Part shown: positions 8,737-17,033 of the stretch, piece after piece | Layout: each line of letters begins with the position of its first letter | Position numbering within the stretch: position 1 is the first letter of the stretch | Source: AP-15 sp963703665 | Lineage (GTDB): Bacteria > Pseudomonadota > Alphaproteobacteria > ATCC43930 > CGMCC-115725 | NCBI GenBank assembly: GCA_963703665.1 | Contig: CAVPFB010000004.1 | Coordinates: 248,001-312,000 of the forward strand | Length of the DNA: 64,000 bases | Reading direction: 5' to 3' | The notes under the pieces: model-generated | The model's input: only the letters and a program-made list of their open reading frames with translations | Told to the model about the DNA's origin: nothing | The model's database searches: none | Position numbers and translations under genes: made by a program

Positions 8737-9249
8737 ATGGACCTGCAAAAAACAGGGGAAACAGGAGCGGGGCGCGGGCGCGATGGGCGGTTTTGCAAGG
8801 GGCGGTCGGGCAACCCCAAGGGGCGGCCGCGCGGCTCGGTCAATCCGGCGACGCGGGCGGCGCTGCTGCTGCTCGACGGCGAGGCCGAGGCGCTGACGCG
8901 CAAGGCGGTGGAAATGGCGCTCGCCGGCGACCTGGCGGCGCTGCGGCTCTGTCTCGAGCGCATCGTCGGGGCGCGCCGCGGCCGGCCGGTCGATCTCGAC
9001 TTGCCACCGATCGCCAGCGTCGCCGATCTCGCCGCGGCGATGGCCGCGATTGCCGCGGCGGCGGCCGAGGGCCTGGTCACCCCCGAGGAGGCCGTCTCCT
9101 TGTCGCAGATGGTCGAGAGCTTCACCCGCACGCTCGACGCCGCTCATGTCGAGCGGCGCCGGCACTGGCGCGGCGTGTTGTGGAGACAATCGGTGCAAAA
9201 GGCGCGGCAGGCGGCGTTGCCCAAAAAGCAAGACAGCAGCGAGAAGTGA
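8737..9249 (+). CDS. DUF5681 domain protein
   Basis: A 170-residue protein with the DUF5681 signature GRDGRFCKGRSGNPKGRPRG near residues 14-33, a basic glycine/proline motif often seen in small proteins of phage and mobile-element neighbourhoods. The rest is an alanine-rich helical region with a long low-complexity AAAMAAIAAAAAEG segment and a basic tail ending in lysines. The ATG at 8737 places the motif near the N-terminus as in relatives; the purine-rich GGAGGAGAGGG lies somewhat far upstream. It is transcribed away from the restriction-modification gene. No terminase or other phage gene is adjacent, so a phage role is not supported here. Confidence 0.75.
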   Translation: MDLQKTGETGAGRGRDGRFCKGRSGNPKGRPRGSVNPATRAALLLLDGEAEALTRKAVEMALAGDLAALRLCLERIVGARRGRPVDLDLPPIASVADLAAAMAAIAAAAAEGLVTPEEAVSLSQMVESFTRTLDAAHVERRRHWRGVLWRQSVQKARQAALPKKQDSSEK

Positions 9250-9325
9250 GCCGGCGGCGCGCCGCCTGGGCGCGCGTACGGAGGCGGTCTACGGGTCGCG
9301 GCCGGCGCACGCCGCCCGGTCCAAC

Positions 9326-11043
9326 TCACGCGACGCGGTCGCCTTGTTTGATTTCGACGGTGCGGTTGTCGACGGCGGGGAGCATGCGGGCGGGGTCGCG
9401 GGTGACGATCACGTCGAGCACGGTCGGGCGGGTGCGCTCGGCGAGGCCGGCGGCGAGTGCGGCGGGGAGCTGGCCCGGGTCCTCGACGCGGATGCCGTCG
9501 CAGCCCATCGCGCGGGCGATTGCGGCGTAATCCATCTCGACGAGATCGGAGGATTGGTAGCGGCCGCGGAACATCGCGTGCTGCAACGCCTTGACGTAGC
9601 CCGAGGCGGCGTTGTTGACGACGACGATGGTCAGCCCGATCCCGGCGCGGCGCGCGGTTTCGAGCTCGCCCAGGGTCATGTTGAAGCCGCCGTCGCCGCC
9701 GATCGCGACGACCGGGGTGGCGGGCGCGGCCAATGCGGCGCCGATCCCGCCCGGCAGCCCGTAGCCGATCGAGGCGAGGCCGCGATCGGGGATGAAATGG
9801 CGGCCGGCGGTCTTGGTGTCGTAGAGGAGCCCGGTCCAATGGCCGGCGAACCCGCCATCGGCGACGAGGATGCTGTCGGCCGGCAGGCGCGGTTCAGCTC
9901 GCGGCAGAGCCGCGCCATGTGGATCGGCCGCTCGGCGGAATCGAGCCGGGCGGCGGCCTCCTCGCGCCACGCCGCCATGCGCTTTGGGATTTCGGCGACA
10001 TAGTCGGCACGGGCGGCGCGGGCCTGCCGCGCGTCGTCGGCGAGGGCCTCGGCCGAGGTCTTCGAGCCCGGCGCGCGCGTCGCCCCACAACGCCACCTCG
10101 GCCGGCAGAACAGCGGCCGATCTCCTCGGCGACGATCTCGAGATGGATGAGCGGGATCGAGCGCGTCGGCAACGCATAGCGCTTGGTGGCGATCTCGCCG
10201 AGCTTGCAGCCGACGACGACGAGACAGTCCGAGGCCTCGATCAGCTCGTTCGCAGATCCGCGAATAGCGGCCGAAGAGGCCGGTCGAGAGCGGGTGGGTG
10301 CACGGCGATGCCGCCCTTGCCGCTCATCGTGTGCGCGACCGGGATCGACTGCGCCTCGGCGAAGCGCCAGCAAGGCCTCGTAGCCCTGCGACAGGTGGAT
10401 GCCGCCGCCGACCAGGATCAGCGGCCGCCTGGCGCGCGCGATCAGCGCCGCGGCGCGGGCGATGTCGGCACGGTCGGGCCGGATGCGCCGCGCCGGGGCC
10501 TGCAAGGTCGTCGGGTCGATCGCGAAATCCTCGGCGGCGAAATCATGCTCGCCGTGGCAGACATCCTCGGGAACGTCGAGCAGGACCGGCCCCGGCCGGC
10601 CCGAGGTCGCGACCGCGAAGGCGCGGGCCAAGAGTTCGGGAACGCGGGCGGTCTGCTCGACCCGGATCAACTCCTTGACCGCCGGCCGCAGGATTTCGAC
10701 CTGGCGGCATTCCTGGGTCATGTTTTTCCAGGAATGGCGCGCGGTTGGTGTCGCCGGCAAAGGCCACGACCGGGGTCCCGGCGTTCAACGCCTCGATCAG
10801 GCCGGTGACGAGGTTGGTGGCGCCGGGGCCGAGGGTGCCGTCGCAGACCCCCGGCCGGTTGGTGACCCGGGCATAGGCCTCGGCGGCAAAGGCGCCGCAG
10901 CGCTCGTCGTTGATCAGGAAATGCCGCATGCCGAGTTGGCCGAGCGCGTCGTAGAACGGCAGCAGCTGAAAGCCGCCCATGCCGAACATCGGCCCGACCT
11001 CGGCGAGGCGCAGCATCTCGGCCATGGCGCGGCCGCCGTTCAT
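9326..11043 (-). CDS. Thiamine-diphosphate enzyme of the acetolactate synthase family, broken by at least seven indels
   Basis: A TPP-dependent decarboxylase or ligase of the acetolactate-synthase-like family. The pieces read in order MAEMLRLAEVGPMFGMGG, NDERCGAFAAEAYARVTN (catalytic-Glu region), VVAFAGDTNR, HSWKNMTQECRQ, LILVGGGIHLSQG, the middle-domain VVVGCKLGEIATKRY, and finally the TPP motif IGGDGGFNMTLGELETA with TIVVVNN. They lie in three frames. Hand alignment of the joins suggests extra single bases near 10740, 10362, 10295, 10254, 10112 and 10052 and one missing base near 9888. Correcting them gives 570 residues, the family length. The true start may be an ATG at 11086 with one more insertion. 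The stop of the upstream unknown gene overlaps the 11043 ATG. The indel density suggests assembly error rather than decay, because no segment has lost conservation. Confidence 0.75.
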
Positions 11044-11923
11044 CCGGCCGGAGGGGCGGTTGCTGGCGCGGCTGGGCTTCGCTCATAGCGCTGTCTTCTC
11101 CCGGTTGGCTCGCAGCGGCGGCGCGGACTATCGGCGACAAACGCGCGGGCGCTGACGCCCGGTGCGATGCCGAGCGCCGCGGCGCGCGCATTGACGCGGG
11201 TGAGGATACCATCCTCGTAGGTCGAGCGCGCGTCGCCGATGCGGGCGCTCGCCGCGGCGACCGTGGCGGCGGCGATGCCGCGCGCGTCGAGCGCGGCGAG
11301 CCGGGTGATGCCGGCTTCGTCGATGCCGATCCCGGCATCGTTGAAGAGCGCCGCGCAGCGCGTCGTATTTGAGCGCCGTCTCCGGCTTGCCGCCCAGCAA
11401 TCCGCCGTGCGACCCGGTGACGACGATGGTGCCGACATGCTCGGGGGCGACCGCCGAGGCCGAGTTCGAGCGCCCATACCGCCGGCGGCTCGGCGATCAG
11501 CAGAAACGCCGACTCCAGCGCCGGCGGCGGCTTTCGCCCGACCGCGGGTGCCTGCGCCAATGCGCCGGCGGCGTCACGGCAGGCGACGCCCGCGCGGCAG
11601 CCGAGCACAGTCGCCGGGCGGTTGGCATGGCTGACAACCCCTCGCGCCATCATGTCGGCGCCGTCGCCGATGCGCGCGGTCATGTGCCCGACCGCGGCGG
11701 CCGGGATGCCGAGTTCCCCGAGGTAGTCGAGCCCGGCGATGCCGGCGTGGTCGCGCCCGACCCCGGCATCGTTGAAGATCGCCGCGGTAACGCCGAGCTT
11801 CGCGGCGACATAGGCGGCATAGACGCCGCCATGCGAGCCGTTGACGACGACTGCACCCTCGGCTTCGCGGCCGACGCGGGTGATGCTGTCGGCGGTCATG
11901 ATCGGCGCGGGCTCGGCGGACAT
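11040..11923 (-). CDS. Internally duplicated protein of unknown family (GSHGG/FNDAG repeats), two indels
   Basis: No named family is recognised. The protein has two homologous halves. Repeat 1 reads GAVVVNGSHGGVYAAYVA, AIFNDAGVGRDHAGIAGLDYL, ARIGDGADMMARGVVSHAN. Repeat 2 reads GTIVVTGSHGGLLGG, ALFNDAGIGIDEAGITRLAAL, ARIGDARSTYEDGILTRVN. The second half is reached only by allowing two extra bases, near 11465 and 11360, each restoring the repeat match. The alternating hydrophobic strands and Gly-rich turns suggest an alpha/beta fold with a ligand-binding GSHGG loop. It precedes and overlaps (ATGA) the TPP enzyme gene, so the two are probably translated together. The exact C-terminus is uncertain because of the indels. 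Confidence 0.6.
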
Positions 11924-12114
11924 GGCATGGGTCTCGCGCAGAAGGCAGCTCGCCCCCATCATGCCGGGACCGGCGAAGTCCGCGCAAGCGGCAGATCCGG
12001 GCGGTTGCGTTCACAGGCATGCCAGGAAACACCTGAACAGGACGGGCTCGAACGGTGCACGGCACCGCCCGGCACGGCCGGGATCGGTCCGCCCGAGAAC
12101 TCCGCGAGGTACGG

Positions 12115-13368
12115 TCAGGCGATCAGCCCCGGCATCGGCGGCACCGCGGCGCTTTCAGGGAACACCGCGGTGGCGAGCGCGGGCTCGTCTACGCGCAGGT
12201 GGTCCCTGAGCAGGCCCTTCAGCACGGCGCGCAGGTCGGTCGTCGGTTTCAGATCGCGGCTCTGGTAGAGATCGGCCTGTTTGAGACCGGGCCAGTCGGC
12301 GATGACGCGCCCGCCCTTCAATGCGCCGCCGGCGAGCAAGGCTACGGTCGCGGTCCCATGGTCGGTGCCGCCGCTGCCGTTGATGTGCGCCGTGCGGCCG
12401 AACTCGGTCGTCATCACGACGACCGTCTCGCGCCAGGCCTCGCCCATATTGGCCGCGATCGCAGCCATTGCGTCGTCGAGCGCACCCAACAGGTTGGTCA
12501 GTCGGCCCTTGACGGGGCCTTCATTGACATGGGTGTCCCAGCCGTCGAAGGCGAGCGCGCCGACGCGCGGGCCGTCCGTCCGGGCGAGGAATTTTGCCGC
12601 CGTGCCCGCGGCCTCGGTGAAATAGGCGCGCACCCGGGCGATGCCGCCCGGCTGGATGACCGGGCCGCCCTTCGGCGGTCCCTGGTCGATGCCTCCGGCA
12701 CGCGCGATGGCGGCGATCCCGACCCGCTCCTCGAGCACCCGGGCGAAGGCGGGGTCGGTGTGGCGATAGAGATCGAGGAGACGCATCGTCGTCTCATCGC
12801 TGACCGGCGGCAGCCGCTCTGCCTCCCATGACAGCACCGGTGCGGGGCCGCGCATCACGAGCGGCGTCACCGGCCCGATCGCCAGGGCCCCTCTCACGTG
12901 CGGATCGGCGGACCCCTCCGGTGCCAGCGACGAGACGGCCCGGTTGAGCCAGCCGGTATCCAACGCTCCCGGTGTGATGGCCCCGGTCTGCAACACGTCC
13001 TGCCCGTCGAAATGCGAGCGGTCGCGGTAGGGCGTCGCCACCGCATGCACGATCGTCGCGTGCCCGTGGCGATAGAACTCGTGCAGGCTGGGCATCGCCG
13101 GGCTGAGCGCAAACAGGTCGTCGAGCGGCAAACCTCGCGACGCTCCGTCGAGAGTGAGGGCCTCCTCGCCGCGCAAGTCGCCCCAGTGCGGATCGCCGAC
13201 CGGCGCTGCGACGGCAAGTCCGTCGAGCGCACCGCGCAACACGATCGCGATGAAGCGCGGGTCGCGGCCTTCGGCGCGCGCGCGGCGCGGAAACTGGGCC
13301 CAGGCAAATAGGGCCGCCGAGGCGCCGAGCAGCGCGCGACGGGTCGGAGCATCGGATCTTGCCGGCAT
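12115..13368 (-). CDS. DUF1501 family secreted protein (Tat signal)
   Basis: A 417-residue protein of the DUF1501 (sulfatase/alkaline-phosphatase-like) family. The N-terminus has a twin-arginine signal, TRRALLGASAALFAWA near residues 9-24, ending ARAEG, so it should be exported folded to the periplasm. Typical family segments are FIAIVLRGALDGL, then DRSHFDGQDVLQTG, FDGWDTHVNEG near 300, VVVMTTEFGRT and GGTDHGTATVALLAGG near 340-370, which keep the metal/phosphatase-like His and Asp pattern. It lies seven bases after the DUF1800 gene; the two families are nearly always paired. The biological role of the pair is not established. Confidence 0.9.
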   Translation of the reverse strand: MPARSDAPTRRALLGASAALFAWAQFPRRARAEGRDPRFIAIVLRGALDGLAVAAPVGDPHWGDLRGEEALTLDGASRGLPLDDLFALSPAMPSLHEFYRHGHATIVHAVATPYRDRSHFDGQDVLQTGAITPGALDTGWLNRAVSSLAPEGSADPHVRGALAIGPVTPLVMRGPAPVLSWEAERLPPVSDETTMRLLDLYRHTDPAFARVLEERVGIAAIARAGGIDQGPPKGGPVIQPGGIARVRAYFTEAAGTAAKFLARTDGPRVGALAFDGWDTHVNEGPVKGRLTNLLGALDDAMAAIAANMGEAWRETVVVMTTEFGRTAHINGSGGTDHGTATVALLAGGALKGGRVIADWPGLKQADLYQSRDLKPTTDLRAVLKGLLRDHLRVDEPALATAVFPESAAVPPMPGLIA

Positions 13369-13375
13369 CGTCGGG

Positions 13376-14788
13376 TCACCTGCGCAGGAATTCGGGAGCC
13401 ATCAGCGCCAAAGTCAGCGCTTGCGGCCGGCTCTCGGCGCGGGCGATCTCCTGGCGAGTCTCGGCCGAGGCAAGCGGGCCGAGCGCCGCGTCGGCGACCG
13501 CAGCCGGATCGAGGGAGGGACCGAGGCGCTGGGTAAAGGCATTCGCGATCTCGAGACGTTCCGCCAGGCCGTCGAGCCAGGCGGCATTGTCGTCGGGGAA
13601 GCCTTTCGGCGCCGGCGGCCGCCACAGCGGCTCGCCGAGCAGCGCCTGCGCCCCGACAAAACGGCGAATGTCGACTGTCGACCCGGTTGCACGCGACGCC
13701 GCGACGAGCCACTCGCCCGGGTGCTTCACCTTTGCCTGCTGCGGCGACCACGCCTCCGGTGCGGCGATCAGCGCTTTTGAGACTTCCTTGAGATCGCCGT
13801 CGGTGTCGCGAAAGCGCCGCGCGAGGCGGTCGATCAGCGCGGCCGGCGGGTCGTCTGCGACGAAATGAATGGCGAGCTTGGTCGCGATGTGGGTGGCCGT
13901 CGCGGGATGGCGCGCGAGGTCGGCCAGCACCGCGCGCCCTTGCGCGACGCCGGTGTCGGGGTAGGTCTTGCCGAGCACCGTCTGCGCACCCGGTTCGTGC
14001 GCGCGTGGGATAAATACAAATTGGCCGCCGATATCGGGATCGAAGACCGGCGGCCGCAGCGTCCACCCGGTCAGCGCCTTGGCGAAACTGATCACATCGG
14101 CTTGGGCGTACCCGGTGCGCACGCCGAGCGTGTGCAGCTCGAGGATTTCGCGCGCGAAATTCTCGTTGAGGCCCTTGCCGCGATTGATCCCGGCGACAGA
14201 GTTCGGGCCGATCGACTGGGCGTCGTTCAGATAGATCAGCATCGCCGGATGGCTCTCGGCGGCGAGCAGCAGGTCGGCGAACCGGCCCAGCACGTGCGGG
14301 CGGATCGCCTCACGCTCGTAGCCGCCGGCCATGACGGAAGCATCGAGGCTGACGCAGAAATGGTTCGACCAGAACCATACGAGCCGCTCGACATAGCCGA
14401 TCTCGGCGTCACGCGCGGCGTCGATCCGCGCCTTGGCTTCGGCAAAAAAATTCCGCTGCGGCAGCGGTATCGGACTCGGCTCGCCAGCCGCGGACGGCTC
14501 GCCCACCCCGTTCGCGGGTTGCTTGCCTGGCTCACCCGGTTCGATGCCGACGCGGACGAGCTTCGCCCGCGCGGCGCGCACGGCGTTGAATTCGAAAACC
14601 GCGCGAAACGCAGCGTCGCTGCTCAAGAGCCCGGGAACGACAATCCGCCCGACGTTCGGCCGGTCGAGATCGGCCGCAAAAGCCCCCTGGGGGTCGGCGG
14701 CAATCGCCGCGATCGTCCCGGCGCGCGGGCCGAGCCCAAACCGATGCAGTGCCAGAGCTGCTTTGCCGGGATCCCGCGACATCGCCAT
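13376..14788 (-). CDS. DUF1800 family protein
   Basis: A 470-residue protein of the DUF1800 family. Recognisable segments are LALHRFGLGPRAG at the N-terminus, YVERLVWFWSNHFCVS near 140, NENFAREILELHTLGVRTGY near 235, the FAKALTGWTL segment near 265, and ATKLAIHFVADDPP near 325. Family members usually sit directly before a DUF1501 gene, as here, and are thought to act with it at the cell envelope, but the activity is unknown. No clear signal peptide is seen. The start is uncertain: ATG 14788 is chosen over a TTG three codons upstream; neither has a strong ribosome binding site. Confidence 0.88.
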   Translation of the reverse strand: MAMSRDPGKAALALHRFGLGPRAGTIAAIAADPQGAFAADLDRPNVGRIVVPGLLSSDAAFRAVFEFNAVRAARAKLVRVGIEPGEPGKQPANGVGEPSAAGEPSPIPLPQRNFFAEAKARIDAARDAEIGYVERLVWFWSNHFCVSLDASVMAGGYEREAIRPHVLGRFADLLLAAESHPAMLIYLNDAQSIGPNSVAGINRGKGLNENFAREILELHTLGVRTGYAQADVISFAKALTGWTLRPPVFDPDIGGQFVFIPRAHEPGAQTVLGKTYPDTGVAQGRAVLADLARHPATATHIATKLAIHFVADDPPAALIDRLARRFRDTDGDLKEVSKALIAAPEAWSPQQAKVKHPGEWLVAASRATGSTVDIRRFVGAQALLGEPLWRPPAPKGFPDDNAAWLDGLAERLEIANAFTQRLGPSLDPAAVADAALGPLASAETRQEIARAESRPQALTLALMAPEFLRR

Positions 14789-14818
14789 CGCCCGCAACCA
14801 ATCATACCGGGCGTCACA

Positions 14819-15187
14819 TTATGCGGTGGGACTCGCCGAAACATCCCCGCATTTTCGCGATGGGGAGGCCGGCCCCACCTTTGACGGCGGGTCGAACGCC
14901 TTGATGCGCGGCAGCGGGCCGTCGAACCGCTCGATTTCCACCAGGCTCAGTTGGCCGATGCAGCCCTGCGCGAGGCGGGACGTACCGGCATCGCAAGCGA
15001 GCACGTTCGGATTGCCGTGCACGCACAAGGGCTGGTCCGCGGCCGGGTCTTCGGGATCGTACCAGGCGCCGGTCGAGAGCTGGACGGTTCCGGGACGCAG
15101 CGCATCGCTGAGCACCGCGCCGGCGAGGCAGGCGCCGCGATCGTTGTAGAGCCGAACGAAGGTGGGGTCGGGGCGCTCGGGCGACAT
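14819..15187 (-). pseudogene. C-terminal fragment of a BisC/TorA-type molybdopterin oxidoreductase
   Basis: A 122-residue reading that matches only the last part of the molybdopterin-dinucleotide-binding domain of biotin-sulfoxide/TMAO reductase-like enzymes. It shows VRLYNDRGACLAGAVLSD, VQLSTGAWYDPEDP, LCVHGNPNVL, TSRLAQGC and GQLSLVEIERFDGPLP, all standard for the C-terminus of that roughly 770-residue family. The upstream 85 percent, including the cofactor-binding domains, is missing: the sequence above 15190 is AT-richer and unrelated. It cannot be an active enzyme. It could be translated from the ATG at 15187 as a stray domain, but truncation is the better reading. Confidence 0.8.
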
Positions 15188-15928
15188 GGCCCTTTGTGAT
15201 ATGTCCCCATTATGATATGTCGGATTTCTTTACGTTCCGCCGACGCAGCGAACCTCTCTGCCGATCGCGTATCGAATGGAGCGGCGGTCTCGGTGTCCTT
15301 GCTCCCGGCGCTCGCCCCGGTCAATCTCCGATCCCATAACAAGATTGAGTTACGCCATCTCGCCAAGTTGCTCGACATTCCCCGCGAACGAGACGGGATC
15401 TGTGGGAATCCCAGGGCAGCAAGGGCTCGGCTGGTTACCCCTGTCCCAAACCGGTGGAAAATTCTGGGCCCTCGCCGTCGCCGGGTGGTGATAAGGTTTA
15501 CGACCTTTGGTTTATTTTTGGGAAAGACCTTTACCCGAGTGTGCGGTGGCTGATCCTTTAGGAGGTGTCGGAGTCCTTTACACTCTGCTGCGTACCAAAC
15601 GCATGCTGGTGACCTCCACGACGAAAGCAACGAGCCGGTTTCATCTTCCCCGTGCCTCCATAGATGGAGTCCGCAGCGCGCCGATGCCGCGATTAGTTCT
15701 GTACATTATCTTGTTAACGTCAAACAATACGCTGAAATGATATCCATTCCCTTATTTATCCATTAGCCCAGCACCCATAAGCTGGGTTGTCGACTTTGTT
15801 CAGCCTTGCGGGTAACGGGAGTCAGCAAAACCGCAGATCGCGAGGGATCGTCGGCAGACTTTACAACCACTTAGGACAGCATTCGGCGTTAACCTTTAAG
15901 ATTCCACTTTTTCTGATACATAATAGAT
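15188..15928. other. Long non-coding stretch, AT-richer than the flanks
   Basis: About 740 bases without a convincing gene. It begins at the break point of the molybdopterin enzyme fragment with a short direct repeat of TGATATGTC (near 15197 and 15213). Small readings on both strands have no recognisable domain, no ribosome binding site and a codon pattern unlike the neighbours. Composition drops in GC toward 15700-15930, where the promoter of the PEP-CTERM gene lies. It may hold upstream activator sites for that promoter, but no clear palindromic pair was found. Confidence 0.4.
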
Positions 15929-15945
15929 TTGGCACCATACTTGCG
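15929..15945 (+). promoter_or_regulatory. Sigma-54 (RpoN) -24/-12 promoter
   Basis: The sequence TTGGCACCATACTTGCG matches the RpoN consensus TGGCAC-N5-TTGC exactly, with the -24 GG (15931-15932) and -12 GC (15943-15944) ten bases apart. Transcription would start near 15956, about 45 bases before the GTG of the PEP-CTERM gene. PEP-CTERM genes in some bacteria are known to be under RpoN with the PrsK/PrsR two-component pair, which makes the site plausible. Confidence 0.7.
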
Positions 15946-15999
15946 TCTCTCTTACAGGGGCGCGCCTTACAGGCATCGGAATGTGTGGGAGAGGGTAAC

Positions 16000-16746
16000 G
16001 TGGTTAATATGATGCTGCGCCGGTTCGGACCGGCAACCGTGCTCGCGGCGATCGCGCTGGCCGCGGCGATGGGTTCGGCAAAAGCGACCGAAATCGAGTT
16101 CGGCGCCCTGGTGCCGACCCCGGGCGGATGTACTCACAGCGGCTCAGACGAAGGCCTCGTGTGCAACAACTCGCAGACCTTCACAGCCAATGGCAGCACC
16201 TTCACCGCGACCGGGTACAGCAACACCTTCGTCACCGCGTCGGCGCTGACCCTGAAGCCCTTGACCAGCCCGCCGGGGCCGCCGACCAATGGTTTCGACG
16301 AGAGTGGTCTCGGCGAAAACGCCACTGGTGCGGGAACCCCGTGCACCGATGTCTCCACTCCATCCGACTGCGAGATCGGCAATGGCGCCGCCGTCACGGT
16401 CACCAGCAACCACCCGATGGACGATGTCGTGATCGGTTCGGCGCAATCCGGCGAGACCGCCGAAATCTATATCAGCAGTGGAACCATGCTGGTGCCGTTC
16501 ACGACGGTGACCGGCGGTTCCTGCACCGAATTCATGGGCGACGCTTCGACCTGCCTGGTCACGGGCTTTTCGACCGACGAGATCGGCGTGGTGGGCAAGC
16601 CCAACGCGACCGGCAGCGGCACGTCGGACACGCTGATCAGCGCGGTGTCGCAGGTGCCGGAGCCCGCCAGCCTGGCGCTGCTCGGAATCGCGCTCGCCGG
16701 CCTCGGCCTAGTTCGCCGCCGCCGCGGGCCGGCCGCTTCGGTCTGA
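16000..16746 (+). CDS. PEP-CTERM sorted extracellular protein
   Basis: A 248-residue secreted protein. The N-terminus is a signal peptide (LRRFGPATVLAAIALAAAMGSAKA) and the C-terminus is a PEP-CTERM tripartite signal: VPEPASLALLGIALAGLG, a membrane helix, then an RRRR cluster. Such proteins are moved to the envelope, cleaved by exosortase and released or anchored, often in exopolysaccharide-producing bacteria. The mature part is rich in Thr, Ser and Gly with Cys pairs (GGCTHSG, LVCNN, TPCTDVS, SDCEIG) and has no known domain. GTG 16000 is chosen because GGAGAGGG lies just upstream; ATG 16009 is the alternative. It stands alone behind a sigma-54 promoter; exosortase is not in the window. Confidence 0.85.
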   Translation: MVNMMLRRFGPATVLAAIALAAAMGSAKATEIEFGALVPTPGGCTHSGSDEGLVCNNSQTFTANGSTFTATGYSNTFVTASALTLKPLTSPPGPPTNGFDESGLGENATGAGTPCTDVSTPSDCEIGNGAAVTVTSNHPMDDVVIGSAQSGETAEIYISSGTMLVPFTTVTGGSCTEFMGDASTCLVTGFSTDEIGVVGKPNATGSGTSDTLISAVSQVPEPASLALLGIALAGLGLVRRRRGPAASV

Positions 16747-16800
16747 TCTCACCCCGACCTAGCGCTCAGACGCGGACACACGATTCACTCGACCCGTGAC

Positions 16801-16938
16801 GGCCCGTCATGACCGGGCTTGTCCCGGTCATCCACGAGCCGCGGCACAAAATCTGCCGGTTTTCCGTGGATGCCCGGCACGAGGCCGGGCATGACGATCG
16901 AGTTGGAACTGCACCATCTGAATGCGTCTGAGCACTCG
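16801..16938. repeat. Dispersed palindromic repeat, family A copy 1
   Basis: Two nested palindromes: ATGACCGGGCTTGTCCCGGTCAT near 16809-16831 and TGCCCGGCACGAGGCCGGGCA near 16870-16890, followed by a tail (GAATGCGTCTGAGCAC) that reappears inverted at 58380-58395. Family members with the same CCCGG...CCGGG cores occur at 49.1, 58.4, 60.1 and 61.7 kb. Confidence 0.75.
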
Positions 16939-17033
16939 TATTTTTGGGGCGGCAGCATCGGCTGCCGCCCCTCACGCCTGGCCGGATCGGACAGGCATGC
17001 TCAGCCTCCCCCGCGCCCCGACGGCGGCAACGA

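Noticed and set aside
8737..9249. DUF5681 gene as evidence of a prophage
   Set aside because: No terminase, capsid, tail or integrase gene lies near it.
10718..11962. A 414-residue reading as one protein made of the duplicated protein and the TPP enzyme start
   Set aside because: After about 11465 it runs in the wrong frame; the repeat match of the second half lies in other frames.
15212..15553. A plus-strand reading of 113 residues in the AT-rich gap
   Set aside because: No ribosome binding site, no family match, and codon use unlike the genes around it.
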